DNA from: Gemmobacter nectariphilus DSM 15620
GTDB taxonomy: Bacteria > Pseudomonadota > Alphaproteobacteria > Rhodobacterales > Rhodobacteraceae
Reading direction: 5' to 3'
Length of the DNA: 64,000 nucleotides
Assembly (NCBI RefSeq): GCF_000429765.1
Contig: NZ_AUCM01000003.1
Span: forward strand, 537,117-601,116
Shown: positions 39,486 to 49,111 of the stretch, piece after piece
Layout: each line of letters begins with the position of its first letter
How positions within the stretch are numbered: position 1 is the first letter of the stretch
The notes under the pieces: generated by a model
Seen by the model: the letters and a program-made list of their open reading frames with translations, nothing else
The model's database searches: none
What the model was told of the DNA's origin: nothing
Translations under genes and position numbers: made by a program

Positions 39486-40661
39486 TCAGGCCACCTGTCC
39501 GGCCGCCCAGCCCGACGACCAGGCCCACTGAAAGTTGTAGCCGCCCAGCCAGCCGGTGACATCGACCACCTCGCCGATGAAATAGAGGCCGGGCACCCCT
39601 CGCGCCTCCATCGTGCGGGCATCCAGATCGCGGGTGTCCACGCCGCCCAGCGTGACCTCGGCGGTGCGCCAGCCCTCGGTGCCCATGGGCAGCACCTCCC
39701 AGCCGTTCAGCACATTGGCCAGCCGTTGCAGATCGGGCGCCTTCAGATCGGCCAGCCGGCCCGGCGTATTGGCCCAGACCGCCACCTGACGGGCCAGCCG
39801 TTCGGGCACCAGCGCCGCCAGCGCATTGCCCACGAGCTGCCCCCCCGCCTTGCGCCGCAGATCCGCAAGTTCGCCCGCCGCATCGCGGTCCGGCATCAGA
39901 TCCACCCGAATCGGCGCCCCTTCCCGCCAATAGCTGGAGATTTGCAGGATCGACGGCCCCGAAAGGCCACGATGGGTGAACAAAAGGCCCTCGCGGAACC
40001 GCGTCTTGCCGAACGCGACCACCGCCTCGACCGACAGCCCGGCCAGTCCCGCCATGCTCTCGCGCAGCGCATCCGAGAAGGTCAGCGGCACAAGCCCCGG
40101 GCGCGGCTCGACCAGGCGCAGACCGAACTGGCGCGCCAGATCATGGCCAAACCCCGTGGCCCCCATCTTGGGGATCGACCGCCCGCCAGTCGCCACCACC
40201 AGCGACTCGGCCGCGACCTGCCCGCGCGCCGTATCCAGCCGGAACGCGCCGTCATGGGTGACACCGGCCACCGCACAGCCCAGCCACAACTGCCCCCCCG
40301 CCTGCCGCAGATCGCGGCACAGGGCATCGACCACCTGAGTCGCCGGCCCGTCGCAAAACAGCTGCCCCAGCGTCTTTTCATGCCAGGCGATTCCCCAGTC
40401 CTTCATCCGCGCGATGAAATCATGCTGGGTGTGCCGCCGCAGCGCCGACAGCGCAAAGCGCGGATTTTCCGAAAGGAAACGTTCCGGGGCGATTCCGAGA
40501 TTGGTGAAGTTGCACCGACCGCCCCCCGAGATGCGAATCTTCTCGGCAGGCTTGGCGGCATGGTCGATCACCAGCACTTTGCGGCCGCGACGTGCCGCCT
40601 CGATCGCGGCATAAAGCCCGGCAGCCCCGGCCCCCAGCACGGCAACATCCACCCGTTCCAT
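39486..40661 (-). CDS. BaiN/HI0933-family flavoprotein
   Basis: 391-residue NAD(P)/FAD-dependent oxidoreductase of the HI0933/YhiN family. The FAD loop VLGAGAAGLYAAIEAARRG is at the N-terminus, followed by ISGGGRCNFTNLG, a strong family marker, and VVATGGRSIPKMGATG. The C-terminal FAD motif GLYFIGEVVDVTGWLGGYNF is complete. Substrate unknown for this branch. Confidence 0.9.
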   Translation of the reverse strand: MERVDVAVLGAGAAGLYAAIEAARRGRKVLVIDHAAKPAEKIRISGGGRCNFTNLGIAPERFLSENPRFALSALRRHTQHDFIARMKDWGIAWHEKTLGQLFCDGPATQVVDALCRDLRQAGGQLWLGCAVAGVTHDGAFRLDTARGQVAAESLVVATGGRSIPKMGATGFGHDLARQFGLRLVEPRPGLVPLTFSDALRESMAGLAGLSVEAVVAFGKTRFREGLLFTHRGLSGPSILQISSYWREGAPIRVDLMPDRDAAGELADLRRKAGGQLVGNALAALVPERLARQVAVWANTPGRLADLKAPDLQRLANVLNGWEVLPMGTEGWRTAEVTLGGVDTRDLDARTMEARGVPGLYFIGEVVDVTGWLGGYNFQWAWSSGWAAGQVA

Positions 40662-40785
40662 GGTCTTTTCCTTGCCCTGTTGAACTTTCGCTCCTGTCAG
40701 AAACCGGGCGCGCGATCAACGCAAAGAAAGTCGGATTTTGCCTCTTGCAGCCCCCCGCGAGCTTGGCTAAACACCCCCTCACGGT

Positions 40786-40860
<75 letters not shown>

Positions 40861-41497
40861 AAAGAAATCTCCCTGAAAAATCAAGATAATGCGCGGTACT
40901 GTTCAGCCGATCGCTTAACTCATTGCGATGTTCTGCAAGGGCCGGGGCGCGCCTCGGTCGACTCGTCCAGATCAAAGGCGCGCAGCTTTCTTCCTGCCCC
41001 GGCCTACTGAGCTTCAACGGTAACAGCACGCACGCGAACCGCAGAACCGGCCATGCCATGGCGGGGTTGATGGTGTGCCTGCCCGCGCTCTCACCGACTG
41101 ATCGCAAGCCAGTCAGGCCATGAACGCGCCAAGGAGCCCCCCTTCTGTCTGTCGAAAGGGCTTGACCGGGCAAATACCGGCCGGGACGGGCCCAAAAGTG
41201 GTGGTTCGGGCGTTCTGAGCAGGGTTCGGGCGTTTTGTCCGTGGTTTTCCGCTCCGACCGAGACCGGAGATGCGACAGCTGCCAGCGCCGCCTCTGTCTG
41301 ACGCCAGACAGGCCCGCGACCAGGGAACCGCAAGGCGGTTTGACCATTGGCGATAAAGCCTGGTCGGTTCAGGGCCCCTCCCTATGGTCTTGCAGTCAAT
41401 CTGACTGCCAAAGCCAACGCAGGATCCGGGACGGACAGGGGCCAAAACGATCTGGCCGGAACCGGCGCGGGCCCGATGAGGCCGCGCCGGAAAGCGA
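40861..41497. other. Gene-free stretch downstream of tRNA-Gln
   Basis: About 640 bp between the tRNA and the convergent coaD. No frame has recognisable similarity. Visible structure: GGTTCGGGCGTT twice (near 41203 and 41223), a 7-bp dyad GCAGTCA-ATC-TGACTGC (41393-41409), and a 9-bp stem CCGGCGCGG/CCGCGCCGG (41462-41490) that may end coaD transcription. No second copy of the tRNA 3' end, so no sign of an integrated element. Confidence 0.5.
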
Positions 41498-42004
41498 TCA
41501 GCGCGGATTGACCGGACCGAATCGTTCGCGCAGCTGCTCGTTCACCCGGCTGGGGACGAACTTGACGACATCACCGCCCAGCCGGGCGATTTCCTTGACC
41601 AGTTTCGAGGCTATCGCCTGCCGGCGCGCATCGGCCATCAGGAACACCGTCTCGATCGAGCTGTCGAGGGCACGGTTCATGCCGACCATCTGGAATTCGT
41701 ATTCGAAATCCGCCACCGCGCGCAGGCCGCGCACGATCACGCTGGCACCGACATCATGGGCGCAGTCGATCAGCAGATTCTCGAACGGATGAACGACGAT
41801 CTCGATTCCGGTGCGCTCGCGCAGCGCCGAGACCTCGGTCTCGATCATCGACACCCGTTCCTCCAGCGAGAACAGCGGCCCCTTGTCCCGGTTGATCGCC
41901 ACGCCGATCACCAGCCGATCAAGGAACAACGTGGCCCGCTCGATGATGTCCATATGTCCCAGGGTCACCGGGTCGAAGGTTCCTGGGTAAAGACCAATCC
42001 GCAT
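41498..42004 (-). CDS. coaD: Phosphopantetheine adenylyltransferase
   Basis: Fourth step of coenzyme A synthesis. 168 residues from the ATG at 42004 (MRIGLYPGTFDPVTLGHMDI); a GTG two codons upstream is less likely. The nucleotidyltransferase motif TFDPVTLGH and the late VKFVPSRVNEQLRERFG (ISST-like loop) are in place. Single gene, convergent with the tRNA. Confidence 0.96.
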   Translation of the reverse strand: MRIGLYPGTFDPVTLGHMDIIERATLFLDRLVIGVAINRDKGPLFSLEERVSMIETEVSALRERTGIEIVVHPFENLLIDCAHDVGASVIVRGLRAVADFEYEFQMVGMNRALDSSIETVFLMADARRQAIASKLVKEIARLGGDVVKFVPSRVNEQLRERFGPVNPR

Positions 42005-42111
42005 GGCCACCTCCCTGCTGTCACGCAGCGCATCCCTCGCTGCAATGCTGCATACGCAACATTATTGCGCAGGCCAATGCAAGCGAAGATTGAACAGCAG
42101 GCACCTTGGAA

Positions 42112-42546
42112 TCAGTGGCCTTTGATCATGCCTTCCAGCGCGTCCTTTTCCATCACCAGCTCGTCCAGGCGCGCCTTGACCACATCGCCGATGGAGATCA
42201 TGCCGATCATGCGCCCGTCATCCATCACCGGCATGTGGCGAAAGCGGCCCTGTGTCATGCGCTCGATCACCTGAAGCGCGGTGTCGGACCGGGTGCAGGT
42301 GACGATGGTCGCGGTCATCAGCGCATCGACGGGCTTGTCAAGGATACCCGGCCCCTGGCGCCCAAGCTCGCGCACGATGTCGCGCTCGGACAGGATCCCG
42401 GCGATGCGCGACCCGTCGGACGAGACCACCACGGCCCCGATCCGGCGCGCGGCCAGCACCTCGACCGCCTCGCGCACGGTCGATCCCGGCGGCACGGTCA
42501 CGACCGTCTGCTCGGGCTTGGCATTCAGAATCTGTTGCACCAGCAT
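42112..42546 (-). CDS. Tandem CBS-domain protein
   Basis: 144 residues from the ATG at 42546 after GGAGG. Two CBS motifs (about 10-65 and 75-135: GSRIAGILSERDIVREL and DGRMIGMISIGDVVKARL) form one adenosine-nucleotide-binding Bateman module with no attached enzyme. Such free modules usually sense AMP/ATP or SAM and act on a partner; partner unknown here. Confidence 0.88.
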   Translation of the reverse strand: MLVQQILNAKPEQTVVTVPPGSTVREAVEVLAARRIGAVVVSSDGSRIAGILSERDIVRELGRQGPGILDKPVDALMTATIVTCTRSDTALQVIERMTQGRFRHMPVMDDGRMIGMISIGDVVKARLDELVMEKDALEGMIKGH

Positions 42547-42632
42547 GGCTTGGTCCTCCTGCACTGACAGCGCACTCCCCTGAGTCCATCGGACACGGGG
42601 GGCCGAAACCTGTCAACGATTCATTGCCGCCA

Positions 42633-43541
42633 TCAGCCCTGGCTGTCGTGACGCGCCTGCGTTTCCAGCCGCGCAACCTCGCGCCGAAAGCCGTCGGCCA
42701 GCGCGCCGGCCAGCCGGTTCAGCCGGTCCGAGCGGCGGTCATCGGCATGGCGGATCAGCCAGAAGCTGCGGGTCAGCGCGATGTCATCGGCCAGCACCTT
42801 GACGACGCCCGGACAGGCGGGAATGGCAAAGTCATGCACGATGCCAAGGCCGGCGCCTGCGCGCACCATCTGCATCTGCACCGAGACCGAATTCGACCCA
42901 AGGCCCACCGTCTCGGCCCCCGTGACCGACAGATAATCCAGTTCCTTGTCAAAGATCATGTCCGGGATATAGCCGATCATCCGGTGCCCGCGCAGATCGC
43001 TGCGGCTGCGAATGGGCGGGTGTGCGGCAAGATAGTCACGGTGCGCGGCAAGGTGCAGGTGATAGTCGCTCAGCTTCTGCACCGTCAGCCGCCCGGCCGC
43101 CGGTGGCGAGACGCCAATCGCCATATCCGCCTCGCGCCGCGACAGGTTGAAGACGCGGGGCAGCGCAACGATGTGGATCTCCAGCCCTGGATTGGCATCG
43201 CACAGCGCGGCGCAGACCTGCGGGAGCAGGTAGTTCGCGCAGCCATCGGGCGCGCCGATGCGCAGCTGCCCGGTCAGCTGCCCGGCGGCCCCGCCCAGAT
43301 CCTCGGTCGCCGCCGCCATCGCCTGTTCGGCCTGTTCGGCATGAGGCATCAGCCGCGCGCCCGCATCGGTCAGCGCATAGCCTTGCGGCGACTTGACGAA
43401 CAGCTTGGCGCCCAGCCCTTCCTCGAGCCGCGCGATGCGCCGCCCGACCGTCGCCGCATCGCATTTCAGCACCCTGCCCGCGCCTGACAGGCTTTCGGCC
43501 CGCGCCACCGCAAGGAACACCCGAAGATCATCCCAGTCCAT
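42633..43541 (-). CDS. LysR-family regulator, divergent from the valine operon
   Basis: 302 residues from the ATG at 43541 (MDWDDLRVFLAVARAESLSG). N-terminal winged helix (LSGAGRVLKCDAATVGRRIARLE) and the two-lobed LysR effector domain. Divergent from mmsA by 100 bp with a TTTGCA-TGCAAA dyad just upstream of its start, so it likely governs the valine-degradation genes and itself. Inducer unknown. Confidence 0.88.
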   Translation of the reverse strand: MDWDDLRVFLAVARAESLSGAGRVLKCDAATVGRRIARLEEGLGAKLFVKSPQGYALTDAGARLMPHAEQAEQAMAAATEDLGGAAGQLTGQLRIGAPDGCANYLLPQVCAALCDANPGLEIHIVALPRVFNLSRREADMAIGVSPPAAGRLTVQKLSDYHLHLAAHRDYLAAHPPIRSRSDLRGHRMIGYIPDMIFDKELDYLSVTGAETVGLGSNSVSVQMQMVRAGAGLGIVHDFAIPACPGVVKVLADDIALTRSFWLIRHADDRRSDRLNRLAGALADGFRREVARLETQARHDSQG

Positions 43542-43549
43542 CGTCACCC

Positions 43550-43565
43550 TTTGCAGAAGTGCAAA
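43550..43565. promoter_or_regulatory. Probable LysR operator
   Basis: TTTGCA-GAAG-TGCAAA, a perfect 6-bp dyad with T-N11-A spacing, 8 bp from the lysR start. A degenerate second half-site pair, TTTTGCC and CTGCAAG, follows toward mmsA. Confidence 0.6.
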
Positions 43566-43641
43566 ACCCTTTTGCCAGATTGCCCCTTCACCCGGCAGTT
43601 CTGCAAGACTAAGGTGCGCCCAGTTTCACGGGAGGATACCC

Positions 43642-45141
43642 ATGTACGAGATTGGACACTGGATCAACGGCAAGCGCGTTGCCGGAACTTCGGGCCGCTT
43701 TGCCGACATCTTCAACCCGCACACCGGCGAGGTTCAGGGCAAGCTGGCACTGGCCACCAAGGCCGAGCTGGACGCGGCTGTTGCAGACGCGGCCAAGGCA
43801 CAGATCGCCTGGGGCGCGACCAACCCGCAGCGCCGCGGCCGCGTCATGATGAAGATGGTCGATCTGCTGAACCGCGACATGGACAAGCTGGCCGAGGCGC
43901 TGAGCCGCGAGCATGGCAAGACCATTCCCGACGCCAAGGGCGATGTGCAGCGCGGTCTGGAAGTGATCGAATTCTGCATCGGCGCCGCCCACCTGCTGAA
44001 GGGCGAGTTCACCGACAGCGCCGGCCCCGGCATCGACATGTATTCGATGCGCCAGCCGCTGGGCGTCGTGTCGGGCATCACGCCGTTCAACTTCCCCGCC
44101 ATGATCCCCCTGTGGAAGATGGGCCCTGCCCTGGCCGCCGGGAACGCGATGATCCTCAAGCCGTCGGAACGTGACCCCTCGGTCCCGATGATGCTGGCGG
44201 AACTGTTCAAGGAAGCCGGCCTGCCCGATGGCGTGCTGCAGGTGGTGAACGGCGACAAGGAATCGGTCGACGCGATCCTTGACAACGAGACGATCCAGGC
44301 GATCGGCTTTGTCGGCTCGACCCCGATCGCGCATTACATCTATTCGCGCGGCTGCGCGAACGGCAAGCGCGTGCAGTGCTTCGGCGGCGCCAAGAACCAC
44401 ATGATCATCATGCCCGACGCCGACCTGGATCAGGCCGCCGACGCGCTGGTCGGTGCCGGCTATGGCGCGGCGGGCGAGCGTTGCATGGCGATCTCGGTCG
44501 CGGTGCCGGTGGGCGAGAAAACCGCCGATGCGCTGATCGAAAAGCTGGTTCCGCGCATCGAGAAGCTGAAGGTTGGCCCCTATACCGCCGGCAACGATGT
44601 GGACTATGGCCCGGTCGTGACCGCCGCCGCCAAGCAGAACATCCTGAACCTGGTGGAATCGGGCGTTCAGCAAGGCGCGAAACTGGTGGTCGATGGCCGC
44701 GATTTCAGCCTGCAAGGCTATGAGGACGGCTTCTTCGTCGGCCCGCACCTCTTTGACCATGTCACCCCCGACATGGACATCTACAAGAAGGAAATCTTCG
44801 GGCCCGTCCTGTCGACTGTCCGCGCCAAGACCTATGAAGAGGCGCTGAAACTGGCGATGGACCACGAATACGGCAACGGCACCGCGATCTTCACCCGCGA
44901 TGGGGACACGGCGCGCGACTTTGCCAACCGTGTGAACATCGGCATGATCGGCATCAACGTGCCGATCCCGGTTCCGCTGGCCTATCACACCTTTGGCGGG
45001 TGGAAGAAATCGGCCTTTGGTGACCTGAACCAGCATGGAACCGACGCGTTCCGGTTCTATACCCGGACCAAGACGATCACCTCGCGCTGGCCTTCGGGGA
45101 TCAAGGAAGGCGGCGAGTTCAACTTCAAGGCCATGGACTGA
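43642..45141 (+). CDS. mmsA: Methylmalonate-semialdehyde dehydrogenase (CoA-acylating)
   Basis: Oxidises methylmalonate semialdehyde to propionyl-CoA, the last distinctive step of valine breakdown. 499 residues starting MYEIGHWINGKRVAG after GGAGG. NAD-binding segment GITPFNFPAMIPLWK; the catalytic Cys lies in AAGERCMAIS. The frame upstream is open but the ATG at 43642 matches the family N-terminus. First gene of the plus-strand operon; a repeat element sits between it and the next gene. Confidence 0.95.
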   Translation: MYEIGHWINGKRVAGTSGRFADIFNPHTGEVQGKLALATKAELDAAVADAAKAQIAWGATNPQRRGRVMMKMVDLLNRDMDKLAEALSREHGKTIPDAKGDVQRGLEVIEFCIGAAHLLKGEFTDSAGPGIDMYSMRQPLGVVSGITPFNFPAMIPLWKMGPALAAGNAMILKPSERDPSVPMMLAELFKEAGLPDGVLQVVNGDKESVDAILDNETIQAIGFVGSTPIAHYIYSRGCANGKRVQCFGGAKNHMIIMPDADLDQAADALVGAGYGAAGERCMAISVAVPVGEKTADALIEKLVPRIEKLKVGPYTAGNDVDYGPVVTAAAKQNILNLVESGVQQGAKLVVDGRDFSLQGYEDGFFVGPHLFDHVTPDMDIYKKEIFGPVLSTVRAKTYEEALKLAMDHEYGNGTAIFTRDGDTARDFANRVNIGMIGINVPIPVPLAYHTFGGWKKSAFGDLNQHGTDAFRFYTRTKTITSRWPSGIKEGGEFNFKAMD

Positions 45142-45154
45142 CGTCTATGGCGCA

Positions 45155-45219
45155 GGGGGGCAGTCTGCCCCCCTCTTGGCCTTTGGCCAATTCACCCCCC
45201 GAGGGTATTTGAAGCAAGA
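45155..45219 (-). repeat. Intergenic two-hairpin element, copy 6
   Basis: Minus-strand CAAATACCCTCGGGGGG, TGAATTGGCC-AAA-GGCCAAG, then GGGGGGCAGACTGCCCCCC. Lies inside the valine operon between mmsA and the acyl-CoA dehydrogenase gene, antisense to them. Confidence 0.9.
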
Positions 45220-45282
45220 TGATGCAGCGCGGGCGCTCAGGGCCTGCCTGCTGATCGGTCGGTCGTGGCGGAGGAGGGCGCG

Positions 45283-46428
45283 ATGGATTTCGGGTTGAGC
45301 GAGGAACAGCAGGCCATCTTCGACATGGCCCATGCCTTTGGGCAGGAACATATCGCGCCTTTCGCGCGCGAGTGGGAAGTGGCGGGCACCATCCCGCGCG
45401 AACTGTGGGCCAAGGTGGCCGAACTGGGGCTGGGCGGGATTTATGTCTCGGAAGAGTTCGGCGGCTCGGGCCTGTCGCGGCTGGATGCGACGCTGGTGTT
45501 CGAGGCGCTGGCGATGGCCTGCCCCTCGGTCGGGTCGTTCCTGTCGATCCACAACATGTGCGGCGGCATGATCGACAAGTTCGCCAGCGACGAGGTCAAG
45601 GCCGCATGGCTTCCCGCGCTGTGCAGCATGGAGAAGGTGTTCTCCTATTGCCTGACCGAACCTGGGTCAGGGTCGGACGCGGCCGCGCTGCGCACCCGCG
45701 CGGAAAAGACCAACGAGGGCTACAAGCTGAATGGCACCAAGGCCTTCATCTCGGGCGGTGGCTATTCCGATGCCTATGTCGTGATGTGCCGCACCGGTGA
45801 GGATGGGCCGAAGGGGATTTCCACCGTCATCGTGCCGAATGGCGCGGGCGGGCTGTCCTTTGGCGGGCTGGAAGACAAGATGGGCTGGCGCGCGCAACCG
45901 ACCGCCCAGGTGCAGTTCGACGATTGCCTTGTGCCGCACGAAAACCTTGTCGGCCAGGAAGGCCGCGGCTTTGTCTATGCCATGGTCGGCCTTGATGGCG
46001 GGCGGCTGAACATTGCGGCCAGCGCCCTGGGCGGCGCGCAGGCGGCGCTGGATGCCACCGTCACCTACATGGCCGAGCGCAAGGCCTTTGGCAAATCCAT
46101 CGACCAGTTCCAGGGGCTGCAGTTCCGGCTGGCAGAGTGCGAGGTCAAGCTGCAATCGGCCCGTACCTTCCTGCGCCAGGCGGCGTGGAAGCTGGACAAT
46201 GCCGCGCCGGATGCCACCAAATTCTGCGCCATGGCCAAGATGTATGTCACCGACGTGGCCTTTGACGTGGCCAACCAGTGTCTGCAACTGCATGGTGGCT
46301 ATGGCTATCTGGCCGACTACGGGATCGAGAAGATCGTGCGCGATCTGCGCGTTCACCAGATCCTTGAAGGCACCAATGAAATCATGCGCGTGATCGTGGC
46401 GCGCGGCATGTTGGCAGGAAAGGCGTGA
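45283..46428 (+). CDS. Acyl-CoA dehydrogenase, probable isobutyryl-CoA dehydrogenase
   Basis: FAD enzyme, 381 residues from the ATG at 45283 after GGAGG. Signatures YCLTEPGSGSDAAALRTRA (FAD/substrate) and QLHGGYGYLADYGIEK; the catalytic base Glu is in ILEGTNEIMR. Located between mmsA and the hydroxyisobutyryl-CoA hydrolase gene, so isobutyryl-CoA is the likely substrate (valine pathway); assignment to substrate rests on context. Confidence 0.9.
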   Translation: MDFGLSEEQQAIFDMAHAFGQEHIAPFAREWEVAGTIPRELWAKVAELGLGGIYVSEEFGGSGLSRLDATLVFEALAMACPSVGSFLSIHNMCGGMIDKFASDEVKAAWLPALCSMEKVFSYCLTEPGSGSDAAALRTRAEKTNEGYKLNGTKAFISGGGYSDAYVVMCRTGEDGPKGISTVIVPNGAGGLSFGGLEDKMGWRAQPTAQVQFDDCLVPHENLVGQEGRGFVYAMVGLDGGRLNIAASALGGAQAALDATVTYMAERKAFGKSIDQFQGLQFRLAECEVKLQSARTFLRQAAWKLDNAAPDATKFCAMAKMYVTDVAFDVANQCLQLHGGYGYLADYGIEKIVRDLRVHQILEGTNEIMRVIVARGMLAGKA

Positions 46429-46429
46429 C

Positions 46430-47473
46430 ATGACCGACGATGCAACGATGATCGCCCGCAAGCAGGGACATGCGGGCTGGCTGACCTTCAACCGTCCCAA
46501 GGCGCTGAACGCGCTGGACCACGACATGGCCGAGGTGCTGGAAGCCGCGCTGGACGACTGGCGCGACGACCCCGAGGTGAAGCTGGTCATCATCGACGCC
46601 GCCGGGGATCGGGCGTTCTGCGCGGGCGGCGACATTGCCGCGATCTATCACGCGGGCCGGGCGGGGGATTTCACCTCGGGCCCGGCGTTCTGGCGCGACG
46701 AATACCGCATGAACGCCAAGATCAAGGAATATCCCAAGCCCATCGTCGCCTTCATGCAGGGCTTCGTCATGGGCGGCGGCGTCGGGGTCGGCGGGCTGAC
46801 CAGTCATCGGGTGGTGGGCGACAGCACGCAGATCGCCATGCCGGAAACCGGAATCGGCCTGATCCCGGATGTGGGCGGCACGCTGCTGCTGGCCCGCGCG
46901 CCGGGGCGGCTTGGGGAATATCTGGGCGTCACCGGCAGCCGGTTCGGCGCGGCAGATGCGCTGCTGACCGGCTTTGCCGATGCCTATGTCCCCGAGGCCG
47001 ACTGGCCCGCGCTCAAGGACCGGCTGGCGGAAACCGGCGATGTGGGGGTGATCCCGGTGGATCTGGCGCCTCAGGCGCCGTCGCGGCTGGCGCCCCTGCG
47101 GGGCGAGATCGACGCCGCATTTTCCGCCGGCAGCGTTTCTGCCATCGCAGCAGCGCTGGAAGCCAGCGGCACCGAATTCGCCGCCGAAACGCTCAAGGTG
47201 ATCCGCCGCAACTCCGCCCTGTCCGAGGAATGCACCCTGCAACTCGTGCGCATGACGCGCGAGACGCCGGATATCCGCTCGGCCCTGTCGAACGAATTCC
47301 GCTTTACCTCGCGCGCGCTGGAACATGCCGAATTCCTCGAAGGCGTGCGGGCGCAGATCATCGACAAGGACCGCAACCCGCAGTGGCAATACCGGCTGGA
47401 CAACCTGCCGGGCGCGGTGGTGGCCCGCCTGCTGGCCCCCCTGCCCGAGGGTCAGGACCTGAGCTTCGAATGA
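46430..47473 (+). CDS. 3-hydroxyisobutyryl-CoA hydrolase (enoyl-CoA hydratase family)
   Basis: 347 residues, 1 bp after the dehydrogenase stop. Crotonase-fold oxyanion loop AFCAGGDIAAIYHAG and GGGVGVGGLTSHRVVG; the longer C-terminal part (NSALSEECTLQLVRMTRETP) and Glu/Asp in AMPETGIGLIPDVGGT mark the hydrolase rather than a hydratase. Releases 3-hydroxyisobutyrate for MmsB. Confidence 0.9.
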   Translation: MTDDATMIARKQGHAGWLTFNRPKALNALDHDMAEVLEAALDDWRDDPEVKLVIIDAAGDRAFCAGGDIAAIYHAGRAGDFTSGPAFWRDEYRMNAKIKEYPKPIVAFMQGFVMGGGVGVGGLTSHRVVGDSTQIAMPETGIGLIPDVGGTLLLARAPGRLGEYLGVTGSRFGAADALLTGFADAYVPEADWPALKDRLAETGDVGVIPVDLAPQAPSRLAPLRGEIDAAFSAGSVSAIAAALEASGTEFAAETLKVIRRNSALSEECTLQLVRMTRETPDIRSALSNEFRFTSRALEHAEFLEGVRAQIIDKDRNPQWQYRLDNLPGAVVARLLAPLPEGQDLSFE

Positions 47474-47510
47474 TACATCAAGGGTGCGCCGCAAGGCGCT
47501 GGGAGGATAC

Positions 47511-48383
47511 ATGAAAATCGGATTTATCGGACTGGGCAACATGGGTGGCCCGATGGCGCTGAACCTGGTCAAGGCCGGGCATGAGGTGACAGGCTTTGAC
47601 CTTGCCGCCCCGATGCCCGAGGGCGTCGCCAAGGCCGCAACCGCCGCTGCGGCCGCCACGGGCGCCGATGTCGTCATCACCATGCTGCCCAATGGCGCGA
47701 TCCTGCGCTCGGTCGCGGCCGAGGTGATCCCGGCGATGACGGCAGGCGCGGTGCTGTGCGATTGCTCGACGGTCGATGTCGACAGCGCCCGCGCCGTCGC
47801 GGATCAGGCCGCCGCCGCCGGGCTGGGCGCGCTGGATGCGCCGGTCTCGGGCGGGATCGGCGGGGCCTCGGCTGGCACGCTGACCTTCATGGTCGGCGGC
47901 TCGGACGACGCCTTTGCCAAGGTCAAGCCGCTCTTTGACATCATGGGGCAAAAGGCCGTGCATTGCGGTGCGGCCGGGGCCGGCCAGTCGGCCAAGATCT
48001 GCAACAACATGATCCTTGGCGTCACCATGATCGCCACCTGCGAGGCTTTTGCGCTGGCCGACAAGCTGGGCCTTGACCGGCAGAAGATGTTCGATGTGGT
48101 CTCGACCTCGTCGGGGTACAGCTGGTCGATGAACGCCTATTGCCCGGCACCGGGCGTCGGGCCGAAATCGCCGGCCGACAATGCCTACAAGCCCGGCTTT
48201 GCCTCGGAACTGATGCTGAAAGACCTGCGCCTGTCGCAGCAGGCGGCGGAATCGGCCGATGCCGACACGCCGATGGGTCAGCTGGCCACTGCGCTTTACA
48301 CCCAGTTTGTCGAATCCGAAGACGGCAAGGGCATGGACTTTTCCGCCATGCTGCCCCGGTTCGAAAAGCGCGGGCGCGGCTGA
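47511..48383 (+). CDS. mmsB: 3-hydroxyisobutyrate dehydrogenase
   Basis: NAD-dependent enzyme giving methylmalonate semialdehyde, the substrate of MmsA. 290 residues from the ATG at 47511 after GGGAGG (MKIGFIGLGNMGGPMALNL). Rossmann motif GLGNMGGPM, substrate loop DAPVSGGIGGASAGTLTFM, catalytic Lys in GQSAKICNNMILG. The frame upstream is not family-like. Fourth gene of the operon; the next ATG follows its stop directly. Confidence 0.95.
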   Translation: MKIGFIGLGNMGGPMALNLVKAGHEVTGFDLAAPMPEGVAKAATAAAAATGADVVITMLPNGAILRSVAAEVIPAMTAGAVLCDCSTVDVDSARAVADQAAAAGLGALDAPVSGGIGGASAGTLTFMVGGSDDAFAKVKPLFDIMGQKAVHCGAAGAGQSAKICNNMILGVTMIATCEAFALADKLGLDRQKMFDVVSTSSGYSWSMNAYCPAPGVGPKSPADNAYKPGFASELMLKDLRLSQQAAESADADTPMGQLATALYTQFVESEDGKGMDFSAMLPRFEKRGRG

Positions 48384-49028
48384 ATGGGCTGGACCGGCAG
48401 CGCGCTTCCCGATCTGGACGCGGCCGACCGCGCCTGGCTGGATGCGCTGCCGGTTCACGACATCGCGCGCGGCACCCGGCTTTTTGCCGCTGGCGACAGC
48501 GCCCGCAGCTTTGCCGTAGTGCTCAGCGGTCGGGTGGATGTGCATCTGACTGGCCCGTCGGGGCGCGAGATCCTGCTTTATGCCGTCGAGCCGGGCCAAA
48601 GCTGCGTGCAGACGACGCTGGGCCTGTTGGGCGATGCCCCCTACACAGCCGAGGCCCATGCCGCCACCGATTGCCGCGTGGTGCAGATCCCGGCCGCGCA
48701 GTTCCACGACCTGATGGACCGCGCCCGCCCGTTTCGCCGCTTTGTCTTTGGCAGTTTCGCGGCGCGGATGGCCGACATGACGGCACTGCTCGAACGGGTC
48801 GCCTTTACCCGCGTCGATCCTCGCCTGGCCGCCGCGCTGCTGGACCTGGAACAGGGCGGCACCGCCCATGTCACCCAGGCCGACCTGGCCGCCCGGATCG
48901 GCACCGCGCGCGAGGTGGTATCGCGCCGGCTGGACGCCATGGCCCGGCAGGGCCTTCTGCAAACCGATCGCGGCCGTATCCGGCTGATCGACCGCGCCGG
49001 GCTGGAACGGCTGGCCAATCCCGCGTGA
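48384..49028 (+). CDS. Crp/Fnr-family regulator, no FNR iron-sulfur cysteines
   Basis: 214 residues. Cyclic-nucleotide-binding fold (GTRLFAAGDSARSFAVVLSG) and C-terminal winged helix (VTQADLAARIGTAREVVSRRLD). The N-terminal Cys cluster of oxygen-sensing FNR is absent. Its ATG abuts the mmsB stop (TGAATG), so it reads through from the valine operon, yet it more plausibly controls the following DUF2892 gene (inference). Effector unknown. Confidence 0.87.
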   Translation: MGWTGSALPDLDAADRAWLDALPVHDIARGTRLFAAGDSARSFAVVLSGRVDVHLTGPSGREILLYAVEPGQSCVQTTLGLLGDAPYTAEAHAATDCRVVQIPAAQFHDLMDRARPFRRFVFGSFAARMADMTALLERVAFTRVDPRLAAALLDLEQGGTAHVTQADLAARIGTAREVVSRRLDAMARQGLLQTDRGRIRLIDRAGLERLANPA

Positions 49029-49111
49029 TCTTGTCACAGACAGCGCCCGTCTGCGGCGCTAGACTGGATACGACTGCCAGATCCGGCAGGTATCGGGGAA
49101 AGGACACCCTC

